DNA from: Chitinophaga vietnamensis
GTDB taxonomy: Bacteria; Bacteroidota; Bacteroidia; Chitinophagales; Chitinophagaceae
DNA length: 64,000 nucleotides
Direction of reading: 5' to 3'
NCBI RefSeq assembly: GCF_902167635.1
Contig: NZ_CABHMS010000002.1
Coordinates: forward strand, 620,001-684,000
Shown here piece by piece: positions 47,539 through 57,219 of this stretch; position 1 is the stretch's first letter, and the number at the start of each line of letters is the position of its first letter. Below the pieces are notes generated by a model that was not told the DNA's origin, did not search any database, and saw only the letters and a list, made by a program, of their open reading frames with translations. Position numbers and translations under genes: made by a program.

Positions 47539-47568
47539 TTGTTTAAATCAAACGTTTGTTTAATTTTG
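47539..47568 (+). promoter_or_regulatory. Promoter of TetR-efflux operon with CAAACGTTTG palindrome
   Basis: TTG (47539-47541), 19-nt spacer, TAATTTTG (47561-47568): a strong -33/-7 pair. Between them lies the perfect palindrome CAAACGTTTG (47549-47558), and a larger inverted repeat ATTTAAACAA/TTGTTTAAAT (47513-47522, 47539-47548) overlaps the -33. Both are candidate operators for the TetR protein encoded immediately downstream. Confidence 0.65.
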
Positions 47569-47591
47569 TTCCGTCAAATCAAAAAAGGAAC

Positions 47592-48224
47592 ATGGAAGAT
47601 TACAGTGAAAAGCAGCTGGCGATCTTAGCAGTAGCGGAGCGGTTGTTTGCCGACAAGGGCTTTCATGGCACTTCGGTCAGGGACATTGCGCAGGAAGCGG
47701 ATGTAAACATTGCCATGATATCCTACTATTTCGGTTCTAAAGACAAATTACTGGAAGCAGTATTCAGACATAGAATGGAGGCCTCACGTGCCTTTATTAA
47801 CGAACTGGTACAAAACGATACGATGGCGCCTTTGGAGAAGATCTACAGTCTCATCGACCGTTTTATCAATAAAATGCTGAACGAACAATATTTCCAATGC
47901 ATCATGAGCCGCGAACAGCTCAACAGAGAGAGGACCCCTATCAGGGAATTGATCTGGCAGCTGAAGCGGGAAATGTTAGGCCTGTTGGAACCCATCATCA
48001 CCCATGCGCAGGAAGATGGCGTGTTCCACAAAGATGTAGATGTGATGATGCTGATCACTACCTTGTTCGGAACGATCCATCAGGCGATCCCGGCCCAGCA
48101 TATCCTCCGGGTGGATGCGCCTTATGCAGAGATGCCGGACGATGAGTTCAGGGAATATTTAAAGAACCGGCTCAGCACCCATTTAAAAAAATTGTTTAAA
48201 GCAATCCTTACACATGAATTCTAA
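47592..48224 (+). CDS. TetR-family regulator of efflux operon (210 aa)
   Basis: [43 protein letters not shown]. The C-terminal domain fits TetR regulators of RND/MFS pumps. ATG 47592 is chosen since the frame upstream crosses the promoter. It is the first gene of the operon with TolC-, EmrA- and EmrB-like genes; the TolC-like gene overlaps its end by 11 bp, so it is a local regulator, probably a repressor. Confidence 0.94.
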   Translation: MEDYSEKQLAILAVAERLFADKGFHGTSVRDIAQEADVNIAMISYYFGSKDKLLEAVFRHRMEASRAFINELVQNDTMAPLEKIYSLIDRFINKMLNEQYFQCIMSREQLNRERTPIRELIWQLKREMLGLLEPIITHAQEDGVFHKDVDVMMLITTLFGTIHQAIPAQHILRVDAPYAEMPDDEFREYLKNRLSTHLKKLFKAILTHEF

Positions 48225-49587
48225 AAGCATATACAAACGTTTATATGCGCTTGCATCGGGAGTCCTGCTTACACTGGTGTTTCAGGCAGTTTCCGCACAG
48301 GAAAGCAACAAACCGCTTTCGTTAAATGAAGCCATATCGCTTAGTATTCAGAACAGCAAACAGCTCAAAGTGAGCCAAGCCAAAATTGATGAAGCCAACG
48401 CCAATGTAAGAACTGCCAAAGACCGTCAGTTGCCGGATGCCAGTATCTCCGGTGCTTACATGCGCCTCACCCAGCCCAATATCGATTTGAAACTGGGCGG
48501 CTCCGGGAACAGCGGCAGCGGCAGCGGCAGCAAACCAGCATCGCCGGATGTAAACTCCGCAGCTTATGGTATCGCTAACGTATCTGTTCCGGTATTCGCC
48601 GGCATGATGATACAAAATGGTAAAGCCGCGGCTCGTTACCTCGCAGCCGCCGCCAAACTCGATGCCGACAAAGACCGCGATGATGTGATACAAAACACCA
48701 TCGGCGCTTACAGCAATCTTTACAAGGCGCAGCAAAGCGTGAAACTGATGGAAGAGAACCTGCGCCAGGCTACCCAACGCGTGAAAGACTTTTCCAATAT
48801 GGAGAAGAACGGACTGCTCGCACGTAACGACCTGTTGAAAGCAGAACTGCAACAATCCAATTATGAGCTGATGCTCATGGATGCGCAGAACAGTTTCAAG
48901 ATCGCTACCCTCAACATGAACATCATGCTGGGCCTGCCAGACAATACCAGCCTGCAGGTAGACAGTACCATCTTCAAAGCAGATCATAACATCGATCCGC
49001 GCGGCGCCGCAGAATTTGAACAGCTGGCCTATCAGCACCGCAAAGATGCTGCCGCCCTGAGTGCCCGCGAGAACGCTGCCAATTATAACGTGAAGAGCGT
49101 GAAAGGTGAATACTACCCGCAACTCGCTATCACCGGCGGTTACATCGCAGCCTACGTGCCGAATGTGATCACCATCACCAATGCTGTGAACCTGGGCGTG
49201 GGCCTGAAATACAACATCGCTTCTCTCTGGAAAACCGGTTCTAAAATGGCCAGCGCCAAAGCGCAACTGGCAGAAGTACAGGCCAACGAAGAGAAAGTGA
49301 AAGATGGCATCCACCTCGATGTGTATCAGTCGTACGAAAACTACCTCCTGAGCCACAAAAAAATGGATACCTACATCAAGGCGATAGAACAATCAGAAGA
49401 GAATTACCGTATTACCAAGAACAAGCACGACAACAACCTGGCTACCACCACGGACCTGCTGGATGCTGACGTGGCCAACCTGCAGGCGCATCTGAACTAC
49501 GCATTCGCCAAAGCAGATGCCCTCGTTGCCTACAACAAACTGTTACAGGCCGCAGGTATCCTGGATACAACCATCAACAATAAATAA
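48214..49587 (+). CDS. TolC-like outer-membrane efflux protein (457 aa)
   Basis: Signal peptide ([18 protein letters not shown]), then two OEP repeats with long helices ([40 protein letters not shown]). A Gly/Ser-rich loop [15 protein letters not shown] near residue 95 is unusual. Forms the outer-membrane channel of the tripartite pump. The start overlaps the TetR end by 11 bp; the fusion-protein gene is 26 bp downstream. Confidence 0.93.
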   Translation: MNSKSIYKRLYALASGVLLTLVFQAVSAQESNKPLSLNEAISLSIQNSKQLKVSQAKIDEANANVRTAKDRQLPDASISGAYMRLTQPNIDLKLGGSGNSGSGSGSKPASPDVNSAAYGIANVSVPVFAGMMIQNGKAAARYLAAAAKLDADKDRDDVIQNTIGAYSNLYKAQQSVKLMEENLRQATQRVKDFSNMEKNGLLARNDLLKAELQQSNYELMLMDAQNSFKIATLNMNIMLGLPDNTSLQVDSTIFKADHNIDPRGAAEFEQLAYQHRKDAAALSARENAANYNVKSVKGEYYPQLAITGGYIAAYVPNVITITNAVNLGVGLKYNIASLWKTGSKMASAKAQLAEVQANEEKVKDGIHLDVYQSYENYLLSHKKMDTYIKAIEQSEENYRITKNKHDNNLATTTDLLDADVANLQAHLNYAFAKADALVAYNKLLQAAGILDTTINNK

Positions 49588-49613
49588 TCCGATCACCAAC
49601 AAATTTTTAAGCC

Positions 49614-50747
49614 GTGGAAACGCAAACAAAAGCTACTAATAATACTAATAATACAACCATGCAGGAAACATCCGCGCCTAAAAAGCGTAGCAAAGGGTTC
49701 GTCATCGTACTGGCAGTGCTGGTGTTAGGTGGCGGCGCATTCGGTATCAGCAAATACATTCACGGACAGCATCACGAAGAAACAGATAACGCGCAGATCG
49801 ATGCAGATGTGAGCCCGGTGATCCCGCGCGTATCCGGTTATGTGCTGGAAGTAAGAGCGAAAGATAACATGCACGTGAAGAAAGGCGATACCCTCGTGAT
49901 CCTTGATGGCCGTGACCTGGCCCTGAAAGTGCAGGCCGCTGAAAACGCCCTGCAAACTGCACAGGCTAACCTCGGCGCCGCACAGGCCACCACACAGGCG
50001 GCTGAAGCAGGCATCAGCAGCGCACAGGCCAATATCGGCACCATCGATGCACAGATCGAAGCGGCAAAGGTAAACCTCTGGAGAGCTAACCAGGACTACG
50101 AACGCTACAACAACCTGATCAAAGATCACTCTATCACGCAACAGCAATACGAGCAGGCCCTCGCTGCCAAACAAACCGCAGAACGCCAGCTCGATGTATT
50201 GCAACGTCAGAAAACAGTAGCTGCCCGTCAGACCAGCGTAGTAAGCTCTCAGAGCAGCGCTACCTCCAAACAGATCAACCTGGCTAACGCCGGCATCAAA
50301 CAACGTGAAACAGATGTCGAAGATGCCAAGCTGAATCTCAGCTACACCGTGATCACCGCACCGGAAAGCGGCGTATTGTCAAAGATCTACGTGCAACCTG
50401 GCCAGTACATCACTGCGGGTCAGTCGCTCTTCAGCGTAGTACTGGACAACACCCCCTGGGTAGTGGCCAACTTCAAGGAAACGCAGCTCGACAAAATGAA
50501 GCTGGGCCAGAAAGTGACCGTACATGTGGATGCCTATCCCGGCAAACCACTGGAGGCGAAAGTGACTTCTTTCTCTCCTGCCACCGGCGCCAAATTCGCA
50601 CTGCTGCCTCCTGACAACGCCTCTGGTAACTTCGTAAAAGTAGTACAACGCCTGCCCGTGAAAATCGAGTTCACTGACCCTAACAACGAACTGGTAAAAC
50701 AGCTGCGTCCGGGCATGAACGTGCTGGTAGATGTACACCTCAACTAA
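49614..50747 (+). CDS. EmrA/HlyD-type membrane fusion protein (377 aa)
   Basis: One membrane helix (residues about 28-46, GFVIVLAVLVLGGGAFGI), then biotinyl-lipoyl-like domain (DNAQIDADVSPVIPRVSGYVLEV), alpha-helical coiled-coil hairpin (about 95-225) and the HlyD_D23 beta domain (APESGVLSKIYVQPGQYI). Starts with GTG at 49614, or with ATG at 49659. The N-terminus is rich in Asn and Thr. Links the inner-membrane pump to the outer channel. Confidence 0.93.
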   Translation: METQTKATNNTNNTTMQETSAPKKRSKGFVIVLAVLVLGGGAFGISKYIHGQHHEETDNAQIDADVSPVIPRVSGYVLEVRAKDNMHVKKGDTLVILDGRDLALKVQAAENALQTAQANLGAAQATTQAAEAGISSAQANIGTIDAQIEAAKVNLWRANQDYERYNNLIKDHSITQQQYEQALAAKQTAERQLDVLQRQKTVAARQTSVVSSQSSATSKQINLANAGIKQRETDVEDAKLNLSYTVITAPESGVLSKIYVQPGQYITAGQSLFSVVLDNTPWVVANFKETQLDKMKLGQKVTVHVDAYPGKPLEAKVTSFSPATGAKFALLPPDNASGNFVKVVQRLPVKIEFTDPNNELVKQLRPGMNVLVDVHLN

Positions 50748-50765
50748 TCATACTGGAAGCGCTAT

Positions 50766-50881
50766 AACCCGGAATTAATAATTAATGGGAACCATGCAAT
50801 CATTTACCTGGCGGAAACCATTAGTACAATAAAAGAACTATAAACAGGCCATGCTCCGACATTAATTATTAGTTCCTGGTT
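50766..50881. repeat. Imperfect 22-bp inverted repeat between emrA-like and emrB-like genes
   Basis: AACCCGGAATTAATAATTAATG (22 nt, at 50766-50787) pairs, with two mismatches, with the sequence at 50860-50881, across a loop of about 72 nt. The loop holds no coding frame. In the transcript this would form a large stem-loop between the fusion-protein and pump genes. Confidence 0.7.
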
Positions 50882-50913
50882 ATGCTGCTTTCATTCAAAT
50901 AATATAGTGTTAC

Positions 50914-52497
50914 ATGCTGCAACAAGAATCATTGATAGAATACGGCTCGCGCAGGGTGATCATCACGATCACCGCTATCTTTTGCGCCTTGCTGGAGATC
51001 GTTGATACCACCATCGTGAATGTGGCATTGAACGATATGCGCGGTAACATGGGTGCTACGCTCAGTGAAATTGGTTGGGTGGTGACCGCCTATGCGATCG
51101 GTAACGTAATCATTGTACCGATGACCAGCTGGTTATCCCAGCAATTCGGCCGCCGCAACTATTTCGCAGCTTCCATCATCCTGTTCACTGTTTCCTCTTT
51201 CCTTTGCGGTAACGCAACGGCCATGTGGGAACTGATACTCTTCCGCTTTATACAAGGTATAGGCGGTGGTGCGCTGCTGGTAACCTCTCAAACCATCATC
51301 ACAGAAAGTTATCCTCCTGAAAAACGTGGTACCGCCCAGGCCATCTATGGTCTTGGTGTGATCATCGGCCCAACCCTCGGACCTCCCCTGGGTGGATGGA
51401 TTACCGATAACTATTCCTGGCCTTATATCTTCTACATCAACATTCCCATCGGTGTGATCGCTACACTGCTTACCCTGCAGTTTGTACGCAGCCCGAAATA
51501 TGCAGAGAAAAAAGCCATCAACGAAATCGACTTCCTCGGTATCGCCCTGCTGGCGGCCTGTGTAGGCTCTTTGCAATATGTGCTGGAACGCGGACAGGAA
51601 GACGACTGGTTTAATGATCCAACAATTACTTTATTAGCGGTGACCAGCGCGCTCAGCCTCTTCTTTTTTATCTGGCGCGAGCTCACGTATAAGAATCCCA
51701 TCGTGGAGCTGCGGGTACTCTCAAACGGTAACCTGCGCGTAGGTACGATATTATCGTTTATACTCGGCTTTGGTTTGTATGGTTCCACCTTCGTGATACC
51801 TTTGTATACACAGGGCATCCTGGGATGGACCGCCACACAGTCCGGTATGCTGATGATCCCGGCGGCGCTGACAACGGCATTCATGATGCCGATCATCGGT
51901 AAGATGCTGGAAAAAGGCATCCCGCAGCAATACCTCGTAGCCGCAGGTATGTTCCTCTTCTTCGTATACAGTTTCTGGGGCTATAAGATCATCACACCTG
52001 CCGATACCGGCTCTGAAGCCTTCTTCTGGATGCTCATTGTGCGTGGGGTAGGTATGGGGCTGCTCTTTATCCCGATCACCACCCTGGCGCTGTCATCCCT
52101 CAAAGGCGTACAGATCGGGCAGGGTGCGGCTTTCACCGGTATGATGCGCCAGCTCGGCGGTTCTTTCGGTGTGGCCCTGATCACCACTTTTATGGCACGC
52201 CGTAACATGCTGCACCGCAGCGACCTCGTGTCCAGGCTCGATACCAACAACCCGGATGTGATGAACCGCATCAACGGTATGCAACACAACTTCATGGGTA
52301 AAGGTATGGACCCCTCACTGGCCCTGAAAAGCGGCTACCAGCTGATGGATTTCAGCGTCACCAAACAGGCGGCGGTAATGTCCTATATGGATGTTTTTCT
52401 CTACCTTGGGCTGATGTTCCTCATCTGTATCCCCTTCGTACTGCTGGTGAAAGGCAATAAAAAACAAGGTAAGCTGGATCCGTCAGCAATGCACTAA
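50914..52497 (+). CDS. MFS drug transporter, DHA2 (EmrB/QacA) family (527 aa)
   Basis: Fourteen membrane segments are visible, as in the DHA2 family. Motif A is SWLSQQFGRRNYF, the DTTIVNVALNDM motif of DHA2 pumps is present in helix 1, and the LGPPLGGWITDNYSWPYIFYIN motif C-like region follows. Proton-driven export of hydrophobic drugs or bile-like compounds. Length 527 aa is usual. It is separated from the fusion-protein gene by 166 bp that hold the inverted repeat. Confidence 0.95.
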   Translation: MLQQESLIEYGSRRVIITITAIFCALLEIVDTTIVNVALNDMRGNMGATLSEIGWVVTAYAIGNVIIVPMTSWLSQQFGRRNYFAASIILFTVSSFLCGNATAMWELILFRFIQGIGGGALLVTSQTIITESYPPEKRGTAQAIYGLGVIIGPTLGPPLGGWITDNYSWPYIFYINIPIGVIATLLTLQFVRSPKYAEKKAINEIDFLGIALLAACVGSLQYVLERGQEDDWFNDPTITLLAVTSALSLFFFIWRELTYKNPIVELRVLSNGNLRVGTILSFILGFGLYGSTFVIPLYTQGILGWTATQSGMLMIPAALTTAFMMPIIGKMLEKGIPQQYLVAAGMFLFFVYSFWGYKIITPADTGSEAFFWMLIVRGVGMGLLFIPITTLALSSLKGVQIGQGAAFTGMMRQLGGSFGVALITTFMARRNMLHRSDLVSRLDTNNPDVMNRINGMQHNFMGKGMDPSLALKSGYQLMDFSVTKQAAVMSYMDVFLYLGLMFLICIPFVLLVKGNKKQGKLDPSAMH

Positions 52498-52560
52498 CGG
52501 GGAAGGCTATACGATAAAAGCTATTGTTGCAATAACAGTGTAACAGTTGTAGGTTTAGGT

Positions 52561-52594
52561 AAATAAACCCCGATATTCATCGGGGTTTTTTATT
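52561..52594. terminator. Bidirectional intrinsic terminator after efflux operon
   Basis: CCCCGAT-ATTC-ATCGGGG with an A-rich 5' flank (AAATAAA) and a T-rich 3' flank (TTTTTTATTT), so it can stop transcription in either direction. Confidence 0.88.
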
Positions 52595-52600
52595 TAACGC

Positions 52601-52744
52601 ATGTCTGAACCAGGATTAAACGGATTTATAAGATTAATAAGATTTTACGGGGAGATTTTCTGGAAGATCATATTTATTCTTCCAGAAAATCTCCCCGTAA
52701 AATCTTATTAATCTTATAAATCCGTTTAATCCTGGTTCAGACAT
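52601..52744. repeat. Long perfect inverted repeat (67-bp arms), convergent junction
   Basis: Arms 52601-52667 and 52678-52744 are exact complements with a 10-nt loop. They contain AACCAGGATTAAACGGATTT and AAGATTAATAAGATTTTACG modules related to the other hairpins. The right arm ends 5 bp before the end of the TonB receptor gene. Confidence 0.95.
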
Positions 52745-52749
52745 TCGCG

Positions 52750-55617
52750 CTAGAAACTCAATGCTACTTTGGTAAACAGGCGGATGCCGTTGAAGCCCAT
52801 CTGTACAGCGTCCCAGGGGCCGCCGGTTTCGCCGTCGTAGGCGGAGAGCTTGGCGCCGGGCACATAGCCGAGATCAGGATGAACGTTGAAGGCATTGTCG
52901 GCGCCGAGGAACCAGCTGATGTGTGAGTTGAAACGGATGCTGGCGTAGAAGTCGGTGACCAGCTTGCCCTTATAATTAAACTCTTCAGGAACGAGGGAAC
53001 CGTCTTTGTCCAGCGCCACGAGCGGGCTGATACCGGTGCCTTCGAGGTTCGGATCGCCGGGAAGACCGGTACCTGTTTTAGCGGGATCGCCGGCATAGCC
53101 ATAGCCGAGCAGCACGATCTTGCCATAGTACGTAAGACGTGTACCGATGCTGAATTTGCTGATACCGTATTCAAGATTGAGGCCCAGCTTGCAGGGTGGC
53201 GCAGATGCCAATACAAAATGTTGTTCGCGTTCGCTGAAGAACTCGCCGCGGTGCAGGTAGCTGTCGTCCAGTTTGGCGGGCACATTGATCTTGTCGATAT
53301 TCATGTGCTGCACGTTGCCGGTGAACAATGCACGGAAGTGCTGGTTGCCCCAACGTTTGTTATAATCGATCACCATATCCAGGCCGGTATTGGTGGTGTT
53401 CACCGCATTGGCAAAGAACTGTGCATTGTCGATGTGCAGCTCTTTCAACTTGGCCTGGAATGCGGGATCAAGCGTGGTGTCGGAAGAGTTGAACTGCCCG
53501 GATAATACGATCCTGTCTTTTACTTTCACGAGATAACCATCCAGCGTGATCGTGAGCGCTGACACGGGTTTCCAGGAGAAGCCCAGACTGGCATTGAAAG
53601 ATTTTTCCTGTTTAAGGGAAGGAATGCCGGCTGCCTGTGTGATAGGGTCGGTGTTGGGCGCGATCTTCACTTCCGTGATACGGCCGCCCTGTACGTTGGT
53701 GAATTGCGAGCTGTAGTTGATCTGTTGCAGCGATGGCGCGCGGTAGCCGGTACTAACGGAGCCGCGTATATTAAAATGTGGCGCCGCCTTGTAACGCGCT
53801 GCCAGCTTGTAATTGCTGGTGAAGCCAAAGTCGCTGTAATTTTCTGCGCGGATAGCCGCGCCCAGCAGGAATTTTGTGGTGATATCCCATTCTGCATCTA
53901 CATAACCTGCAACATTATTACGGTTGGCGTTCACCACATCGGTGGGCCGGTAACCAGGGAAGCCTTGCGCGCCTGTAGCCTTGTTGAAGGTAGGATCATA
54001 GTTTTTATAAGATGATTCTTCGCCTGCATAAATTTTATAGTTCTCATACCTGAACTCCGCACCCAGCGCCAGGTTGAAGGCGGCGCCTATATGCGGGATG
54101 TCTTTGGTGAAGGTGAGGTTGGTAGTATTTTGCAGGAAGGCAAAACCGCCATCATTGAAGTGTGTGGGCGTGGTGCTGCCCAGCGATGCGTTGAAGGTTT
54201 TATCGCCGAAGAAATGAAAATCATTTCTGCCGAAAGTATTGCTTAGATCCCATTTCCAGTTGTTGTTAGTGCTGCCTCTTACGCCGGCAGCCAGTGATAC
54301 ATCTTGTATATGTGTTTGTATATGCGGGTTATACACGGTGTCCGGTACATCGCCGGGAGTAGGGATGCTCTTCATAATATCAGGGTAGAAGATGAGCAGG
54401 CCGCTGGCGGTGGTAGGGAAACGGTCGGGGTGACCGCTGGACAAGGGATTGGTGCCATGGAAAGTTCTCGTATAGGCGTAAGCGTCAGACGACTTATAGT
54501 TATATCCGCCGAAGGCGTATACGGTGGTGGAACTGGCGCCTACCGGCACTTCCATGTTGATCATGCCGCCGCCGGCTGTTACGGAGCCATCGCCGTGTGC
54601 GCGCCTGCCGGCGTTGATGGGCAGGCCATTGGCATGTGTGAGGTTGGTATCCAGCACCTGCCGGAATGTTTTTCCTTGTTTGAGGAAATTACCGGAGAAG
54701 TTGATGAAACCATTGTGTTTGCCGATAGGCACGCCGTAGTTGAGTCCTGCGCTCAGCGTGTTACCATCGATGCCATGGCCGTATTCATATTGTTGAAGAT
54801 CGCGACCATAGTAGGTGTTGTATTTTTTGTCGAGATAACCGGCATAACCCGCGTTGAAAGAGAGTTTGTTGACATCTTTTTTCAGGATGATGTTGATCAC
54901 CCCGGCGATAGCATCGGAGCCATATTGTGCGGAAGCGCCATCACGGAGGATTTCCACGCGGTCGATAGCAGATTCAGGGATCGCGTTAAGGTCGGTGCCG
55001 GAATTACCACGCCCGCGTGTGCCGAATACCGCTACGAAGGCGGTCTGGTGGCGGCGTTTACCATTTATCAGTACCAGTGTTTGATCAGGGCCGAGGCCGC
55101 GTAAAGTAGCAAGATCGATTTGGTCGGCGCCATCGCTACCGCTTTGTTTGTTGTAGTTGAAAGAAGGGGCGGCGGCGTTGAGCAGCGAGGTGAGTTCCAT
55201 TTTAGCGCTGGGGAGGCCGGCCTGGTTCACGCTGATCACATCTACGGGCACGGGCGTTTCTGTTTTGGCGCGCCCGCCGCCACGGGTACCTACCAGCACT
55301 ACCTGGCCCAGTTCTGCGACGGATGATAGCAATTTCACTTCTACATAAGTACGTCCGCCAACGTTGACCTGTTGTGTGATGTAGCCGATCGAGCTGACTT
55401 CCAGCACATCGTTGGCGCCGGCATTGAGCGTGAAAGCGCCGTCTTTATTGGTTTGTGTGCCTGTTGAGGTAGATTTGATACGTACCGTAATACCTTCGAG
55501 CGGCGTGCCGGTAGAGGCATCAATGATTTTACCGTTGATTTTCTGAGTTTGGGCAAAGGAGATGGAAATACAGAGCAGCAAGGCCGCCATGCAGCAAGGT
55601 AGAAGTTTAAGGTTCAT
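52750..55617 (-). CDS. TonB-dependent receptor with carboxypeptidase regulatory-like domain (955 aa)
   Basis: Signal peptide to about residue 22 (CISISFAQ), CarboxypepD_reg-like domain (KINGKIIDASTGTPLEGITV), plug domain (SINQAGL..., VLINGKRRHQTAFV, SAIDRVEILRDGASAQYGSDAIAGVINIIL) and a 22-strand barrel to the C-terminal aromatic FTKVALSF. No SusD partner is nearby, so a metal-chelate, vitamin or small-ligand transporter is more likely than a polysaccharide one. Palindrome at 55624 may control it. Confidence 0.94.
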   Translation of the reverse strand: MNLKLLPCCMAALLLCISISFAQTQKINGKIIDASTGTPLEGITVRIKSTSTGTQTNKDGAFTLNAGANDVLEVSSIGYITQQVNVGGRTYVEVKLLSSVAELGQVVLVGTRGGGRAKTETPVPVDVISVNQAGLPSAKMELTSLLNAAAPSFNYNKQSGSDGADQIDLATLRGLGPDQTLVLINGKRRHQTAFVAVFGTRGRGNSGTDLNAIPESAIDRVEILRDGASAQYGSDAIAGVINIILKKDVNKLSFNAGYAGYLDKKYNTYYGRDLQQYEYGHGIDGNTLSAGLNYGVPIGKHNGFINFSGNFLKQGKTFRQVLDTNLTHANGLPINAGRRAHGDGSVTAGGGMINMEVPVGASSTTVYAFGGYNYKSSDAYAYTRTFHGTNPLSSGHPDRFPTTASGLLIFYPDIMKSIPTPGDVPDTVYNPHIQTHIQDVSLAAGVRGSTNNNWKWDLSNTFGRNDFHFFGDKTFNASLGSTTPTHFNDGGFAFLQNTTNLTFTKDIPHIGAAFNLALGAEFRYENYKIYAGEESSYKNYDPTFNKATGAQGFPGYRPTDVVNANRNNVAGYVDAEWDITTKFLLGAAIRAENYSDFGFTSNYKLAARYKAAPHFNIRGSVSTGYRAPSLQQINYSSQFTNVQGGRITEVKIAPNTDPITQAAGIPSLKQEKSFNASLGFSWKPVSALTITLDGYLVKVKDRIVLSGQFNSSDTTLDPAFQAKLKELHIDNAQFFANAVNTTNTGLDMVIDYNKRWGNQHFRALFTGNVQHMNIDKINVPAKLDDSYLHRGEFFSEREQHFVLASAPPCKLGLNLEYGISKFSIGTRLTYYGKIVLLGYGYAGDPAKTGTGLPGDPNLEGTGISPLVALDKDGSLVPEEFNYKGKLVTDFYASIRFNSHISWFLGADNAFNVHPDLGYVPGAKLSAYDGETGGPWDAVQMGFNGIRLFTKVALSF

Positions 55618-55623
55618 ACGCAG

Positions 55624-55650
55624 GTATTTTCCTTAATTTAAGAAAAATAC
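55624..55650. promoter_or_regulatory. 27-bp AT-rich palindrome immediately upstream of TonB receptor gene
   Basis: GTATTTT-C-CTTAA-T-TTAAG-A-AAAATAC: two paired arms with a single mismatch, six bases from the receptor's start codon. It resembles an operator of a metal-type repressor. A transcript hairpin is also possible. The identity of the binding protein is unknown. Confidence 0.45.
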
Positions 55651-55658
55651 TGCGCAAT

Positions 55659-56120
55659 TTACAGCGGGATGCCTGCTTTTTTATAAATGAAGCTCATCAG
55701 CCAGGCGGGGCCTATCAAAAGAAATTGCAGGTCTTTGAAGAAGGAGGGCTTGGCGCCTTCTATTTTGTGGCCGATGAACTGCCCTATCCAAGCGGCAACA
55801 AAGATGGCGAGGGCTACTATCCAAACGGTAGCGCCGCTGCCGGCGATCAGGCGCCATAGTGCGAGGCATAGCAGTCCGAATACCAGCATGCCCGCTGCTA
55901 ATGAAATAGATAATCTTATATAATAAAGTAATAGCAGCAATAAAGCTACATGCGCTACCGTGATCCGCAAACTGCCGCCCAGCGCAGGCAAGGGGATCGC
56001 ATAGAGAAAGCCGACGATGCTGAAGAAGATTGCCGGCACACAGATCCAGTGGATCGTTTTGTTGGTATGATTGCGGTGACTGGCTCCGTAATCAGTCAGC
56101 CATTCCTGTATGGTTTTCAT
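55659..56120 (-). CDS. DUF962 / Mpo1-like membrane protein (153 aa)
   Basis: Four membrane helices and the conserved N-terminal YGASHRNHTNKTIHWICVP and C-terminal FIGHKIEGAKPSFFKDLQFLLIGPAWL motifs of the DUF962/YGL010w family. The yeast relative Mpo1 is an Fe(II)-dependent dioxygenase in phytosphingosine breakdown; the conserved histidines are present here (H16, H19, H25, H118). The substrate in this organism may be a sphingolipid-like compound, which Bacteroidetes can make (inference). Confidence 0.92.
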   Translation of the reverse strand: MKTIQEWLTDYGASHRNHTNKTIHWICVPAIFFSIVGFLYAIPLPALGGSLRITVAHVALLLLLLYYIRLSISLAAGMLVFGLLCLALWRLIAGSGATVWIVALAIFVAAWIGQFIGHKIEGAKPSFFKDLQFLLIGPAWLMSFIYKKAGIPL

Positions 56121-56173
56121 CGTGGAAGTATTTCAGTCTATGTAAATATAAACAATTTACTTCACGGGCATGG

Positions 56174-56563
56174 CTATACGTTGTTGGAGGGGACGGCGAC
56201 ATCATTCTGCGCTGCTACGCTTTCGCGGTGGTACAGGCCCCAGTCGGACAGATGTTCCAGCAAAGGCTGCATGGAACGGCCCAGTTCAGTGAGTTCATAT
56301 TCCACGCGGGGCGGCACTTCAGGGTACACAATACGATGTATCAGTTGAGCGTTCTCCAATTCGCGGAGCTGCAATACGAGCACTCGTTCAGAGATGCCGG
56401 TAATAGATTTCCGGAGTTCGTGGTAGCGCATCTTGCCTTCTATCAGGCGCCACAGGATCGTGGGTTTCCACCGGCTGCCTATCAGCGACAGCGTATAGGC
56501 CATGTCACAATCGCCATTGAGGCGTCTTTCATTCACCGCGTTAGTGGAATTGATTTTACGCAT
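56174..56563 (-). CDS. HxlR-family transcriptional regulator (129 aa)
   Basis: Winged HTH with the conserved IGSRWKPTILWRLIEG, MRYHELRKSITGISERVLVLQL and VEYELTELGRSMQPLL motifs. C20 in GDCDMAYTLSLIG is at the position of the redox- or electrophile-sensing cysteine of this family. It is divergent from the DoxX gene (85 bp between starts), the usual pairing with its target. Confidence 0.95.
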   Translation of the reverse strand: MRKINSTNAVNERRLNGDCDMAYTLSLIGSRWKPTILWRLIEGKMRYHELRKSITGISERVLVLQLRELENAQLIHRIVYPEVPPRVEYELTELGRSMQPLLEHLSDWGLYHRESVAAQNDVAVPSNNV

Positions 56564-56648
56564 ACATTCTTCCTTTTTTAGGATCCGGCATAAAGATACA
56601 ACTATCCTGACGGTGATCTGTTAATTATCAATATAAACTCGATCGACT

Positions 56649-57032
56649 ATGAAAATTGTTGTACTGCTGGGGCGTCTTTTGTTCGCCCTTATCTTCATTC
56701 TTTCAGGTTACCATCATCTGATGGGCGCGGGTATTGATTATGCGGCCAGTGTGGGGGTGCCTTCGGCCTCTGTCCTGGTGCGACTGGCGGGCTTGCTTTC
56801 GCTGTTGGGTGGCCTCAGTGTACTAATCGGGTTCAAGGCGCGTATTGGCGCTATCCTGCTCATCATTTTCCTGGTGCCCGTATCTTTTTATATGCACCGC
56901 TTCTGGGGCCTTGCCGATCCCATGACTGCCCAGATGCAAATGGCCAATTTCATGAAAAACGTTGCCCTGATTGGCGCCTGCCTGATGATCATTTATTTCG
57001 GTCCAGGGCCGGTGAGTGTGGATAAAGCGTAG
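56649..57032 (+). CDS. DoxX-family membrane protein (127 aa)
   Basis: Four membrane helices and the DoxX/SURF4-type signature (GRLLFALIFILSGYHHLMG, LLSLLGGLSVLIGFKARIGAILL). Members are linked to quinone or thiol redox stress. Likely controlled by the HxlR protein from the divergent gene. A long perfect hairpin starts two bases after the stop codon. Confidence 0.92.
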   Translation: MKIVVLLGRLLFALIFILSGYHHLMGAGIDYAASVGVPSASVLVRLAGLLSLLGGLSVLIGFKARIGAILLIIFLVPVSFYMHRFWGLADPMTAQMQMANFMKNVALIGACLMIIYFGPGPVSVDKA

Positions 57033-57034
57033 TT

Positions 57035-57212
57035 TGTCTGGCTCAGGATTATAAGGATTGAAAGGATTACCAGGATTTTTTTTTGGATTAATAAGGATTA
57101 TAAGGATTCGCGAAGATCAAATCGAATTAATCTTCGCGAATCCTTATAATCCTTATTAATCCAAAAAAAAATCCTGGTAATCCTTTCAATCCTTATAATC
57201 CTGAGCCAGACA
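57035..57212. repeat. Long perfect inverted repeat (83-bp arms), convergent junction
   Basis: Arms 57035-57117 and 57130-57212 are exact complements, with a 12-nt loop. The arms contain AAAGGATTACCAGGATTTT, shared with the repeat at 1316, and several GGATTATAAGGATT units. This is the longest arm in the window. The convergent genes end at 57032 and 57220. Confidence 0.95.
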
Positions 57213-57219
57213 GCCTTCG

